This document shows, piece by piece, positions 27,142-34,420 of a DNA stretch of 64,000 nucleotides (its first letter is position 1; every line of letters starts with the position of its first letter). This stretch comes from Candidatus Heimdallarchaeota archaeon. GTDB taxonomy: Archaea; Asgardarchaeota; Heimdallarchaeia; Heimdallarchaeales; Kariarchaeaceae. Position numbers and translations under genes: made by a program. The stretch lies in assembly GCA_026702845.1 (NCBI GenBank), contig JADCLS010000013.1, positions 1 through 64,000 of the forward strand. The letters run 5' to 3'. A model generated the notes under the pieces. It saw only the letters and a program-made list of their open reading frames with translations. It was not told the origin of the DNA and searched no databases.

Positions 27142-27603
27142 ATGCCAAGATTCAAATATTCAGTAATTGGGCTTGATCCAGATAAAACAGTTAAAGCCAG
27201 TGCCCGTGAGATTAGTATTTCTCACAAACATGCACGAGAGATATGTCATACAATTAAAGGTATGTTGGTTGAAAGAGCAAAAGAATACCTTGAAGATGTA
27301 ATAGATATGAAAAGAAGTGTACCATTCAAACGCCACCACAAGAAAGTAGGCCATAGATCCGACTTAAAGGGTTGGGATGTAGGTAGGTACCCCGTCAAGG
27401 CTGCTAAAGAAATCCTGAATTTATTAGAATCACTAGAGAAAAATGCTGAATTCAAAGATCTTGAAGTTGATAGATTATTATTATTCCATGCTGCTGCTCA
27501 AAGAGGGAGGAAAAACAAAAGAATTTTTCCCAGAGCATTTGGAAGTTCATCACCTAAGGTCAACACACTTACCCATGTGGAATTAGCAGCGGAGGAAATT
27601 TAA
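27142..27603 (+). CDS. rpl22: Ribosomal protein L22 (uL22)
   Basis: 153 residues. KASAREISISHKHAREICHTIKGM at the start and RAAQRGRKNKR..PRAFGSSSP-like text at the end (here HAAAQRGRKNKRIFPRAFG) are the archaeal L22 pattern, the latter forming the loop that reaches the peptide exit tunnel. It starts a run of densely packed ribosomal genes, with S3 beginning four bases after its stop. A separate promoter is needed because rps19 is cut off by the antisense gene. Confidence 0.95.
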   Translation: MPRFKYSVIGLDPDKTVKASAREISISHKHAREICHTIKGMLVERAKEYLEDVIDMKRSVPFKRHHKKVGHRSDLKGWDVGRYPVKAAKEILNLLESLEKNAEFKDLEVDRLLLFHAAAQRGRKNKRIFPRAFGSSSPKVNTLTHVELAAEEI

Positions 27604-27606
27604 TTT

Positions 27607-28392
27607 ATGCCAAATTCAATCAAAAGCTTTACTGAAAGACGATTAACCACTGTCTTCTTAGATGAATATTTTAAGGAAAACCTAGGATCCGCAGAGTATG
27701 CATACCTTGATTATCAAAATACAGCACAACAATCGAGAGTTACTATCTATGCCAACCGAGTTGGTCTTGCAATCGGTAAGCGTGGTAAGAATATTAAAAT
27801 GCTATCTGCCGGAGTAAGAGAAATATTAAATGAACAAAATGTACAACTCGAGGTTGAAAGTCTTGAGGATCCTGAGAAATTTGCTACGGTTATGGCATAC
27901 AGACTTGCATCTTCGCTCGAGAGAGGAAGACATTTCAGACGAACAGCTTATGGTGCAATACGAAGAATCATGGCATCAGGTGCACTAGGTTGCGAGATTT
28001 TGATATCTGGAAAGATCACCTCCCAGCGTGCAAGGGTTGAATCATTTAGAGAGGGATATGTTGCCAAAACTGGTGATGTTGTTAACAAATATGTCAGTGA
28101 AGGTAAAGTAAAGGCCAAGATTAAAAGAGGTATTCTCGGTATCCGAGTAACAATAATGAGCGGAGATGCAGTATTACCTGATCAGATAGATATCATTGCT
28201 GAACCCACTCATACTTCCAATGAGATTACAAGAGAGAGTGATCTTGAAGTTGATGATCTTGTTGAAGATGAGATGATTGAAGATGAGGTAGATGAATTCG
28301 GTGAGCTTGAGGAGCTGGCTGAGGATGAGGATCTTCCTGATAGCGCTACATCAGCTATTGAAGAGGAAGACCTAGAAGATCTGGAGGAATAG
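27607..28392 (+). CDS. rps3: Ribosomal protein S3 (uS3) with long acidic tail
   Basis: 261 residues; the family core ends near residue 200. The KH domain carries VGLAIGKRGKNIKML (GxxG), and the C-terminal domain RRTAYGAIRRIMASGALGCEILISGK binds 16S rRNA at the mRNA entry. After residue ~205 comes a tail of about 55 residues made mostly of Glu and Asp (VEDEMIEDEVDEFGELEELA and on), not found in typical archaeal S3. Its role is unknown; similar tails occur on L24 and P1 in this window. Gene order L22-S3-L29 is standard. Confidence 0.95.
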   Translation: MPNSIKSFTERRLTTVFLDEYFKENLGSAEYAYLDYQNTAQQSRVTIYANRVGLAIGKRGKNIKMLSAGVREILNEQNVQLEVESLEDPEKFATVMAYRLASSLERGRHFRRTAYGAIRRIMASGALGCEILISGKITSQRARVESFREGYVAKTGDVVNKYVSEGKVKAKIKRGILGIRVTIMSGDAVLPDQIDIIAEPTHTSNEITRESDLEVDDLVEDEMIEDEVDEFGELEELAEDEDLPDSATSAIEEEDLEDLEE

Positions 28393-28396
28393 AAAA

Positions 28397-28597
28397 ATGG
28401 CAATACTACGAATGAAGGAAATCAAAAAAATGAGCCCCGATCAGAGAATGGCCAACCTTAAAAAATACAGAGCAGAATTATCTGAGAAAAAGGCACAACT
28501 CTCTGCTGGTGGTTCTATTGACAATCCCGGTAAAGTATCAGAATTAAGAAAAACAATTGCTCGGTTATTAACAGTAATGAATGAAGATAATGAATAG
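28397..28597 (+). CDS. rpl29: Ribosomal protein L29 (uL29)
   Basis: 66 residues, normal size. MKEIKKMSPDQRMANLKKYRAELSE is the first helix and LRKTIARLLTVMNED the second of the two-helix L29 hairpin at the tunnel exit. It follows S3 by four bases and overlaps the start of the RNase P subunit gene. Confidence 0.95.
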   Translation: MAILRMKEIKKMSPDQRMANLKKYRAELSEKKAQLSAGGSIDNPGKVSELRKTIARLLTVMNEDNE

Positions 28598-28871
28598 AGA
28601 AATGAGTTCTTCTAACATTAAACAAATTTTACATAACACATTAGTGGGTCACCTAGTAAAAATCACTAATCATTCAGATGGTGGATTAATCAACCTAGAA
28701 GGAATGATAGTTGCTGAATCAAAATTCATGCTTGAAATAAACCTATCTAACAGGATTGTGAAGGTAACTAAAGCCTCAGGCAATTTTCTTATTGATGGTT
28801 ATATTTTTGATGGAAAATTATTGATTGGTGATTATAAATACCGACAGAAAAAAAGAGTGAAAACTTGGTAG
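28590..28871 (+). CDS. rnp1: RNase P protein component 1 (Rpp29/Pop4)
   Basis: About 93 residues with the Sm-like barrel: HNTLVGHLVKITNHSDGGLINLEGMIVAES, then KFMLEINLSNRIVKVTKASGNFLI. Rpp29 with Rpp21 helps the RNase P RNA position pre-tRNA for 5' processing. Location between L29 and S17 is the archaeal norm (sui1 sometimes lies between too, but is absent). The start is uncertain: ATGs at 28581, 28590 and 28602 all overlap or touch the L29 stop. Confidence 0.9.
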   Translation: MNREMSSSNIKQILHNTLVGHLVKITNHSDGGLINLEGMIVAESKFMLEINLSNRIVKVTKASGNFLIDGYIFDGKLLIGDYKYRQKKRVKTW

Positions 28872-28904
28872 AGATGTATAATTCTCTTGGCTTGTCTATC
28901 ATCT

Positions 28905-28917
28905 ATTTATTTATATG
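28905..28917 (+). promoter_or_regulatory. TATA box upstream of the rps17 leader RNA
   Basis: TTTATTTATATGG, centred near 28911, would start a transcript near 28938, a few bases before the structured leader at 28941-29071. Confidence 0.5.
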
Positions 28918-28940
28918 GAATATTGATAGATTGAAAATTA

Positions 28941-29071
28941 GCAGGTATCTTGCATTCCTGACGTAGAAGTAAGCCAGATTGAAAGGTCAGGTTTCATAGT
29001 TCGCATTCCTCGACTTAATGTCACAAGAACTAAGCATTGGTTTATTTCATTATGCAACTCAAAGATCCTGT
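28941..29071 (+). ncRNA. Predicted multi-helix leader RNA before rps17
   Basis: The 200-base gap between rnp1 and rps17 is far longer than any other gap inside this cluster. It can fold as a closed junction: P1 pairs 28941-28951 with 29062-29071 (ten pairs with one bulged base), P2 CCTGAC 28957-28962 with GTCAGG 28986-28991, P3 TAGTTC 28997-29002 with GAACTA 29027-29032, and a short P4 at 29034-29037/29052-29055. P1 ends just ahead of the GAGG that would serve the ATG at 29089, so its opening could control translation. It may be a riboswitch-like or protein-binding leader, or a separate small RNA. Not tested by covariation. Confidence 0.45.
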
Positions 29072-29088
29072 AAATGAGGAATATTACA

Positions 29089-29424
29089 ATGTCCGCTAGA
29101 AATATTGGAGTCGAAGTGAAAGCTCCATCTAAAACATGCGAGGATTCAGAGTGTCCCTTCCACGGTACTTTACCAGTTCATGGTAGAATTATCGAAGGTG
29201 TGGTCAGCAGAGCTTCTATGCAAAAAACCGTTGTTGTTAGAAGAGACTATCTGTATCTGGTTAAGAAATACGACCGTTATGAGAAGAGGTCGGGAAAGGT
29301 CAGTGCACGACTGCCAAATTGCATTGATGTCAAGAGAGGAGATCTGGTAAGAGTTATGGAAACTCGACCACTTTCAAGAAATGTCTCATTTGTTGTCATC
29401 GAGAAGTTAGAGGCTAAACACTAG
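29089..29424 (+). CDS. rps17: Ribosomal protein S17 (uS17)
   Basis: 111 residues of the archaeal type: the N-terminal CEDSECPFHGTLPVHGRI block with two cysteines and histidine and the OB-fold VVSRASMQKTVVVRRDYLYLVKKYDRYEKR. S17 binds 16S rRNA early in assembly. The ATG at 29089 has GAGG at 29076-29079 in front; the ATG at 29074 lies upstream of that site and is less likely. It is the first gene after the structured leader. Confidence 0.95.
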   Translation: MSARNIGVEVKAPSKTCEDSECPFHGTLPVHGRIIEGVVSRASMQKTVVVRRDYLYLVKKYDRYEKRSGKVSARLPNCIDVKRGDLVRVMETRPLSRNVSFVVIEKLEAKH

Positions 29425-29432
29425 GTGATTGT

Positions 29433-29849
29433 ATGGCAAAGAGAAAAGCAGCAGGTACGCCTAGAGTGAAATCTGCATATGGACTACAAAACGGATCACA
29501 GATCAAAGTCGCTGACAATTCCGGTGCACGTATAGTTGAAATTATCTCAGTTGCTGGATACTCAGGTAGATTGAATACTTATCCAAAAGCAACTGTTGGA
29601 GATCTAGTCATTGTTTCCGTTAAGAAAGGGAATCCTAAGATGAGAAGACAGATTGTCAAGGCTGTAGTGGTTAGACAGAAAAGGCCCTATACACGTGAGA
29701 GTGGAGAAATCATTTCTTTCGAGGATAATGCTGTAGTCATTGTCAATGATGCAGGAGATCCAAGATCTAATGAGGCTAAGGGACCCATCGCAAGAGAAGC
29801 AATCTCAAGATGGCCCCGTATTGGAGGTATTGCCTCTATTGTAGTATAA
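29433..29849 (+). CDS. rpl14: Ribosomal protein L14 (uL14)
   Basis: 138 residues. LQNGSQIKVADNSGARIVEIISV is the most conserved part, followed by GDLVIVSVKKGNPKMRRQIVKAVVVRQKRPYTR and EAKGPIAREA..RWPRI..IASIVV. It forms an inter-subunit bridge and is the anti-association factor contact. It follows S17 by eight bases. Confidence 0.95.
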   Translation: MAKRKAAGTPRVKSAYGLQNGSQIKVADNSGARIVEIISVAGYSGRLNTYPKATVGDLVIVSVKKGNPKMRRQIVKAVVVRQKRPYTRESGEIISFEDNAVVIVNDAGDPRSNEAKGPIAREAISRWPRIGGIASIVV

Positions 29850-29862
29850 GGAGTGTATTGAA

Positions 29863-30396
29863 ATGAGACCGAAAAGTACGAAACCAAAGAAACAGAGAAA
29901 ATACACTTTCAATACGCCTAAGAAAGATGTACATAAGATCATGTCAGCACCACTTAGCCCTGAACTAAGAGAATCCAAAGGCTTCCGTTCTCTTCCCATC
30001 AAGAAAGGTGATGAGGTTATCATCATGAGAGGTGCCCATGCCGGTAAGAAAGGTAAAGTGAACAAAGTTATCCCCAGTAAAATGAGGATCCACGTTGACA
30101 AAGTAATGCGAGGAAAAACTGACAAAAGTGAAATCCCAGTACCCATCCATCCTTCCAATGTTATGATCACTAAGTATGTGACCAAGAGGGATAAGAAAAG
30201 AATGGACCTAATCAATCGCAGAATCAAAGATGAAGAAGAATTAATAGACATCGAAGCAGCAATGGAAGAGGAAGAGGAAGAATCCATAGAGATGGATGAT
30301 GAGGAGCTCGAGGATGATGATGAAGAGCTCATCGAAGAAGACGATGATGATGTCGAACTCATTGATGATGAGGAAGAGGAGGAAGATGTAGCATGA
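29863..30396 (+). CDS. rpl24: Ribosomal protein L24 (uL24) with long acidic tail
   Basis: 177 residues; typical archaeal L24 has about 120. The KOW core reads MSAPLSPELRESKGFRSLPI, KGDEVIIMRGAHAGKKGKVNKV and IPVPIHPSNVMITK. From about residue 122 a Glu/Asp-rich stretch of over 50 residues follows, continuous with strings such as EEEEEESIEMDDEELEDDD. Its purpose is unknown. AAGGAG precedes the start, and the stop overlaps the ATG of rps4e as ATGA. Confidence 0.95.
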   Translation: MRPKSTKPKKQRKYTFNTPKKDVHKIMSAPLSPELRESKGFRSLPIKKGDEVIIMRGAHAGKKGKVNKVIPSKMRIHVDKVMRGKTDKSEIPVPIHPSNVMITKYVTKRDKKRMDLINRRIKDEEELIDIEAAMEEEEEESIEMDDEELEDDDEELIEEDDDDVELIDDEEEEEDVA

Positions 30397-31124
30397 CCAA
30401 AGCAGGTAAGAAACAACATCAGAAGAGATTATCCGCACCAACAACCTGGCCCGTTCATAGAAAGGGGACCAAGTTTGTGCCAAAGATTTCTCCTGGTGCA
30501 CATGGAAAGAAATTTGGTATGCCTATGCTAGTACTTATTCGTGATGTACTGGGATTGGCAGAAACAAGAAAAGAGGCCAAGTACATTCTTCAGAGTAACA
30601 GAGTACTTGTTGATGGAAAGGTTCGTAAGAAAGAGGGAATGCCTGTTGGACACATGGATATTGTCACCTTTGATGGTACAGACATGCGATACAGAGTGCA
30701 GTTACACACTTCAAGAAAACTTCTTGCTAAGGAAATCACCGAGGATGAGGCCAACTATAAGGTCTGCAAAGTGATTGGTAAGAGAAACTTGAGAGGAGGA
30801 AAAACTCAGATTTCACTGCATGATGGCAGAAATATTCTCCTTGATAATGAAGATGACAGACTCAACCAAATATCTGTACAAAGCTCACTTAAGATCACAG
30901 TTCCTGAACAGGAGATCGAGAGCATCTACGAACTTGAAGAAGAAAGTAGAGTACAGGTACTTGAGGGAAGACATCAAGGTAAGATTGGAACAATTCTTGA
31001 AATTTCCAAGAGATTTGGTCCCAAAGCCTCAGAGGTTATCATCAGGGATGAAAATGAAGAGGAATTCCGAACCGCACTAGATTATGTCTTTGTGATCGGA
31101 AATGAACTGGAGTTGGCTAACTAA
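30393..31124 (+). CDS. rps4e: Ribosomal protein S4e (eS4)
   Basis: 243 residues, standard length. S4-like domain LGLAETRKEAKYILQSNRVLVDGKVRKKEGMPVGHMDIV, the central RS4NT and KOW parts with VIGKRNLRGGKTQISLHDGRN, and a KOW end EGRHQGKIGTILEI. It is an archaeal/eukaryotic 30S protein. Translationally coupled to L24 (overlap ATGA) and to L5 (TAATG). Confidence 0.95.
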   Translation: MTKAGKKQHQKRLSAPTTWPVHRKGTKFVPKISPGAHGKKFGMPMLVLIRDVLGLAETRKEAKYILQSNRVLVDGKVRKKEGMPVGHMDIVTFDGTDMRYRVQLHTSRKLLAKEITEDEANYKVCKVIGKRNLRGGKTQISLHDGRNILLDNEDDRLNQISVQSSLKITVPEQEIESIYELEEESRVQVLEGRHQGKIGTILEISKRFGPKASEVIIRDENEEEFRTALDYVFVIGNELELAN

Positions 31125-31663
31125 TGAATGCAGAAGAGATTAAGAAAAGTTGGGAAGAACAACCCATGCTACGTCCTAAAATTGAGGCAGTCAAGCTGAA
31201 TGTTAGCTTGGGTGTTGCAGGTGCACCACTTGACCGTGCTAAGCAAATCATCAAAGATCTTACTGGGCAAGAACCAGCAGATACCATAGCCAAAAACACT
31301 TGGAGAAGCTGGGGTATCCGTAAAGGACAACCAGTGGGATGTACCGTTACAGTAAGAGGAAATCCAGCCTATGAGTTACTGATGAGGTTATTCCATGCCA
31401 AGGATTACAAGCTTAAATCTCGATCAATTGATAGACAAGGTAATTTTGGCTTTGGAATAAAGGAACACATCGATATTCCAGGCATGTCTTATGATCCTAA
31501 TTTAGGAATCATAGGATTTGATGTCAATGTACAGATGAGTCGTGCTGGATACAGAGTGAAGAAAAGAAAATACAAGAACGCTAAGATTCCAAAATCTCAC
31601 ACTCTCAATCCTGAAGATACAAAATTATTCTTAAGTGAGAATTACGATATTGCTCTATTCTAA
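31124..31663 (+). CDS. rpl5: Ribosomal protein L5 (uL5)
   Basis: 179 residues. KLNVSLGVAGAPLDRAKQIIKDLTGQEP and GIRKGQPVGCTVTVRGNPAYELL are the archaeal L5 marks; GNFGFGIKEHIDIPGMSYDP is the 5S rRNA/P-site contact region. The start overlaps the S4e stop by one base. After it the cluster pauses for a 166-base gap with a new promoter before S14. Confidence 0.95.
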   Translation: MNAEEIKKSWEEQPMLRPKIEAVKLNVSLGVAGAPLDRAKQIIKDLTGQEPADTIAKNTWRSWGIRKGQPVGCTVTVRGNPAYELLMRLFHAKDYKLKSRSIDRQGNFGFGIKEHIDIPGMSYDPNLGIIGFDVNVQMSRAGYRVKKRKYKNAKIPKSHTLNPEDTKLFLSENYDIALF

Positions 31664-31723
31664 ATAAATCCAATCTATACATAAATTATCTATTATCAAT
31701 AATATGCATTACTCAAACCAGTG

Positions 31724-31746
31724 TCGCGATAATACACTATATATAA
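31724..31746 (+). promoter_or_regulatory. Promoter of rps14 with CGCGA element
   Basis: TCGCGA at 31724-31729 lies 9-14 bases before a strong TATA box TATATATAA (31738-31746). It gives the S14-S8-L6 part of the cluster its own start point. Confidence 0.6.
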
Positions 31747-31776
31747 ATCAAGAATAATAGGGAATTAATCCTGCAC

Positions 31777-31804
31777 GTGATTAGGGATTCATACCTGTAA
31801 TCAC
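31777..31804 (+). promoter_or_regulatory. Leader hairpin of rps14
   Basis: GTGATTA (31777-31783) pairs fully with TAATCAC (31798-31804) around a 14-base loop. It lies in the predicted leader, 13 bases before the AAGGAGG ribosome site at 31817-31823. Possible binding site for a regulatory r-protein such as S8; not verified. Confidence 0.4.
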
Positions 31805-31829
31805 AACAAAACGATAAGGAGGATTATTT

Positions 31830-32003
31830 ATGAAGACAAAAGAGAAAAAAGTGAGAACCCACGGCAGAGGAACCCGTTCATGTAGACGATGTGGAACCTA
31901 TCGTGGAATCATTAGACGAGCAGATCTCATGATCTGTAGGAGATGCATTCGAGAGATTGCAGAACCTCTTGGCTTCCAGAAGCTAGGATCACGAGGTGGA
32001 TAA
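31830..32003 (+). CDS. rps14: Ribosomal protein S14 (uS14), zinc-ribbon type
   Basis: 57 residues; a very small gene between L5 and S8. Two CxxC pairs, CRRC (18-21) and CRRC (36-39), make the zinc site. The HGRGTRSCRRCGTYRGIIRR start and CIREIAEPLGFQKLGSRGG end are typical. AAGGAGG at 31817-31823 sits just ahead of the ATG. Position after L5 and before S8 matches other archaea. Confidence 0.95.
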   Translation: MKTKEKKVRTHGRGTRSCRRCGTYRGIIRRADLMICRRCIREIAEPLGFQKLGSRGG

Positions 32004-32006
32004 AGT

Positions 32007-32396
32007 ATGCAGATGGATATACTTAATGATGCGTTAATTAAAATTCGGCATTATGAACAGCTGGGTAAGAAAGAAGTTCTTCTTCAACCCACATCAAATC
32101 TGCTACAAAATGTATTATCAACCCTTCAGAAACATCATTATATTGGTGAAGTAGAACGCATTGAGGATGGTAAAGGTGGTAAATTCCTTGTTCAATTACT
32201 TGGGAGAATCAATAAAACTGCTGTAATCAAACCAAGGTTCCCTGTTAAGGTATCTAATATTCTAAAATATGAGAAGAAATACCTACCTGCCTCAGATTTT
32301 GGAATCCTTGTACTATCTACTCCAAAGGGAGTGATGTCTCAGAATGAAGCAATTGAACAGCACGTCGGTGGGAGACTGCTGGCATATGTCTATTAG
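32007..32396 (+). CDS. rps8: Ribosomal protein S8 (uS8)
   Basis: 129 residues. MDILNDALIKIRHYEQLGKKEVLLQPTSNLLQNVLSTL is the archaeal N-terminal half; GILVLSTPKGVMSQNEAIEQHVGGRLLAYVY is the C-terminal RNA-binding end. S8 binds helix 21 of 16S rRNA and in bacteria represses its own operon. The start lies three bases after the S14 stop; the next ATG at 32013 is equally possible. Confidence 0.95.
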   Translation: MQMDILNDALIKIRHYEQLGKKEVLLQPTSNLLQNVLSTLQKHHYIGEVERIEDGKGGKFLVQLLGRINKTAVIKPRFPVKVSNILKYEKKYLPASDFGILVLSTPKGVMSQNEAIEQHVGGRLLAYVY

Positions 32397-32407
32397 GAGA
32401 GATTGAA

Positions 32408-32971
32408 ATGGTAACATATGGTAAACTAGACACTTATGTAGATATTCCAGAGGAAGTTCAATCCGTAAAAGTAGATAATTCTAAAGTCACCATCAAAGGT
32501 AAACTTGGTGAACTCACCAAGGACTTCAAGCATACCGATATAAAAATCAGCAAGGTTGATAATCAACTATACCTTGAGGCCTACTTCCCAAGAAGAAGGG
32601 ATAAAGCCATGATTTATACTGTCAGAGCACACTTGAACAACATGTTCAATGGTGTGACCAAGGGATATGAATACCGCATGAAGGTTGTATTCTCTCACTT
32701 CCCCATCAGAGTGATACCTGATCTCAAGAATAGAGAAGTGAAGATCGAGAACCTCTACGGTGGACGTAAACCCAGATTTGCCAAGATTGTTGGTGATGTC
32801 AAGGTTGATAAAGATGGAGATGATGTGATAGTTGAGGGTATAGATAAAGAGGCCGTAGGTCAAACTTGTGCCAATATTCAAGAACTCACACGTCAGCGTG
32901 GTAAACGAAGACAATCGCCCAAGACATTCATGGACGGTGTGTTCATCTACGACAAGAAGGTAAAAGAATAA
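32408..32971 (+). CDS. rpl6: Ribosomal protein L6 (uL6)
   Basis: 187 residues, archaeal length. Two homologous halves: VQSVKVDNSKVTIKGKLGELTKDF and the second RVIPDLKNREVKIENLYGGRKPRFAKI..GDVKV. GKRRQSPKTFMDGVFIYDKK ends it. AGGAGAG precedes the ATG. In most archaea L32e, L19e, L18, S5, L30, L15 and SecY follow; here none does, and the next gene is a parvulin isomerase. Confidence 0.95.
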   Translation: MVTYGKLDTYVDIPEEVQSVKVDNSKVTIKGKLGELTKDFKHTDIKISKVDNQLYLEAYFPRRRDKAMIYTVRAHLNNMFNGVTKGYEYRMKVVFSHFPIRVIPDLKNREVKIENLYGGRKPRFAKIVGDVKVDKDGDDVIVEGIDKEAVGQTCANIQELTRQRGKRRQSPKTFMDGVFIYDKKVKE

Positions 32972-33046
32972 ACCACATTCAGTAATCTTACTAATTATTT
33001 GCGAATTAACCAAAAACTACAAATTGATAGCATTTAATCAATTCAT

Positions 33047-33322
33047 ATGTCTACTAAAATTAGGGCCAGTCATATTCTGGTTAAGAAACAGGGTGAGGCA
33101 CTGACAATTAAAGAACTACTAAATGAAGGAAAGGATTTTGCAGAATTGGCTAAGAAGCACTCAACTTGTTCCAGTGCAAAGAAAGGAGGAAATCTAGGTG
33201 AGTTTGCCAGGGGAAAGATGGTCAAGGAATTTGAAAAAGTGGCTTTTGACCTAAAAGTTGGTCAAATTTCAGATCCAGTGAAAACGCAGTTTGGGTATCA
33301 TATCATCAAGAGAACCAAATAA
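33047..33322 (+). CDS. Parvulin-type peptidyl-prolyl isomerase
   Basis: 91 residues, a single PpiC/parvulin domain. IRASHILVKKQGEA (residues 4-17) has the first catalytic histidine; HSTCSSAKKGGNLGEFARG and FEKVAFDLKVGQISDPVKTQFGYHIIKR complete the fold, with the second histidine in FGYHII. No signal peptide, so it works in the cytoplasm, speeding cis-trans isomerisation at proline. Single gene, own upstream region with a GCGAATTA variant of the CGCGA element at about 33001. Confidence 0.9.
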   Translation: MSTKIRASHILVKKQGEALTIKELLNEGKDFAELAKKHSTCSSAKKGGNLGEFARGKMVKEFEKVAFDLKVGQISDPVKTQFGYHIIKRTK

Positions 33323-33491
33323 TTGGTACTTTTGTATGACAAAATCAAGGATCTTTATTTCATCAAAATTATAAAACATAAGTTTTAGGAACTTTTATTT
33401 ATTTTTTTTCAAGTAAATCATTATTTTGATTACAAATATTTACATATAAACATCTGCTCAACTCAATTAACCTTATCTCAGAGGAATTATT

Positions 33492-34355
33492 ATGTGGCTT
33501 TATATCGAGACTGAGCAGGTAGATCTAAAGATCAATAAAGCTTTGAATAAGGCAAAGCAAGCCATTATGGGAAATAATAACCGACTGATGAGAAAAAAGG
33601 AGTATATTAATGTCAGTGGTCAAATGGCCATAAGAGCAGATATAGAATCAGAGACCACTTTCATAAAGACTCTCGAACTCGAGGGATTGAGTGGAGTATT
33701 ATTTTCAGAGGAAAGTGGAGAGAAACATTTTGGTAAAGGAGTTGACGCAGAAGATGCCATTGTACTGCTTTTGGATCCCCTTGATGGTTCTCAAAATTAC
33801 ATGAAGGGATTACCTATCGGTTGTATTTCTGTTGCTTATGGAAAATATGTGGAGAATGCAACACTTGCTACTTTAAGCAGAGCAGCCATCCTTAATCTCT
33901 ACTCTGATGATTTGTTTTTTGCGGTAGAAGGAGTAGGTGCTTGGTTCAATGGTGAACCAATTCAGATGAACAAGGGAGATCAGATTTTGGATAATGAGTT
34001 ATCTCAGATCAGTTTTTATGCCTATGGAGAGGTTGCAAAAAGATATTTTTTCGATTTTCAGGAAAAACACTCTCTACGTAGCCTAGGATCCGCTGCATGG
34101 GAATTAGCGTTAACCGTGATCGGTATAAATGATGCCTATATTGATCTAAGAGGAGTACTGAGAGCGCATGACTTCATGGCTAGTAAGATTATCATTGAGA
34201 GTGTAGGTGGATCTTTCAAATTTGTGGATGAATCAGTTGATATTTCAACCATAAAGCTCGATACATTCAAAGAGGGATATGCTGTAGTAAGCTCCTATCA
34301 TCCAGGATTCGTCGATTATCTGATTAATGATTTCAAGAAACACGGATTGGTTTAA
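33492..34355 (+). CDS. Inositol-monophosphatase/fructose-bisphosphatase family enzyme
   Basis: 287 residues. The metal-binding motifs are visible: E in FSEESGEK (about 75), DPLDGSQNY at D95-Y103, and a late LRAHDFMAS (normally WD..A), where the tryptophan is replaced by histidine. This lithium-sensitive phosphatase family hydrolyses inositol-1-phosphate or sugar phosphates. The archaeal enzymes may do both. AGAGGA ahead of the ATG at 33492 supports the start. Its substrate is not set by context. Confidence 0.8.
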   Translation: MWLYIETEQVDLKINKALNKAKQAIMGNNNRLMRKKEYINVSGQMAIRADIESETTFIKTLELEGLSGVLFSEESGEKHFGKGVDAEDAIVLLLDPLDGSQNYMKGLPIGCISVAYGKYVENATLATLSRAAILNLYSDDLFFAVEGVGAWFNGEPIQMNKGDQILDNELSQISFYAYGEVAKRYFFDFQEKHSLRSLGSAAWELALTVIGINDAYIDLRGVLRAHDFMASKIIIESVGGSFKFVDESVDISTIKLDTFKEGYAVVSSYHPGFVDYLINDFKKHGLV

Positions 34356-34420
34356 GTCATTGAAACAATTTAATACGCCTAGATATTATAATTTATAATA
34401 ATTCAGTAGATCACTGATGT

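Noticed and set aside
29805..30419. 204-codon serine-rich frame antisense to rpl24
   Set aside because: It is the complement of the Glu/Asp tail codons (GAG, GAT read as serine codons), so not a gene.
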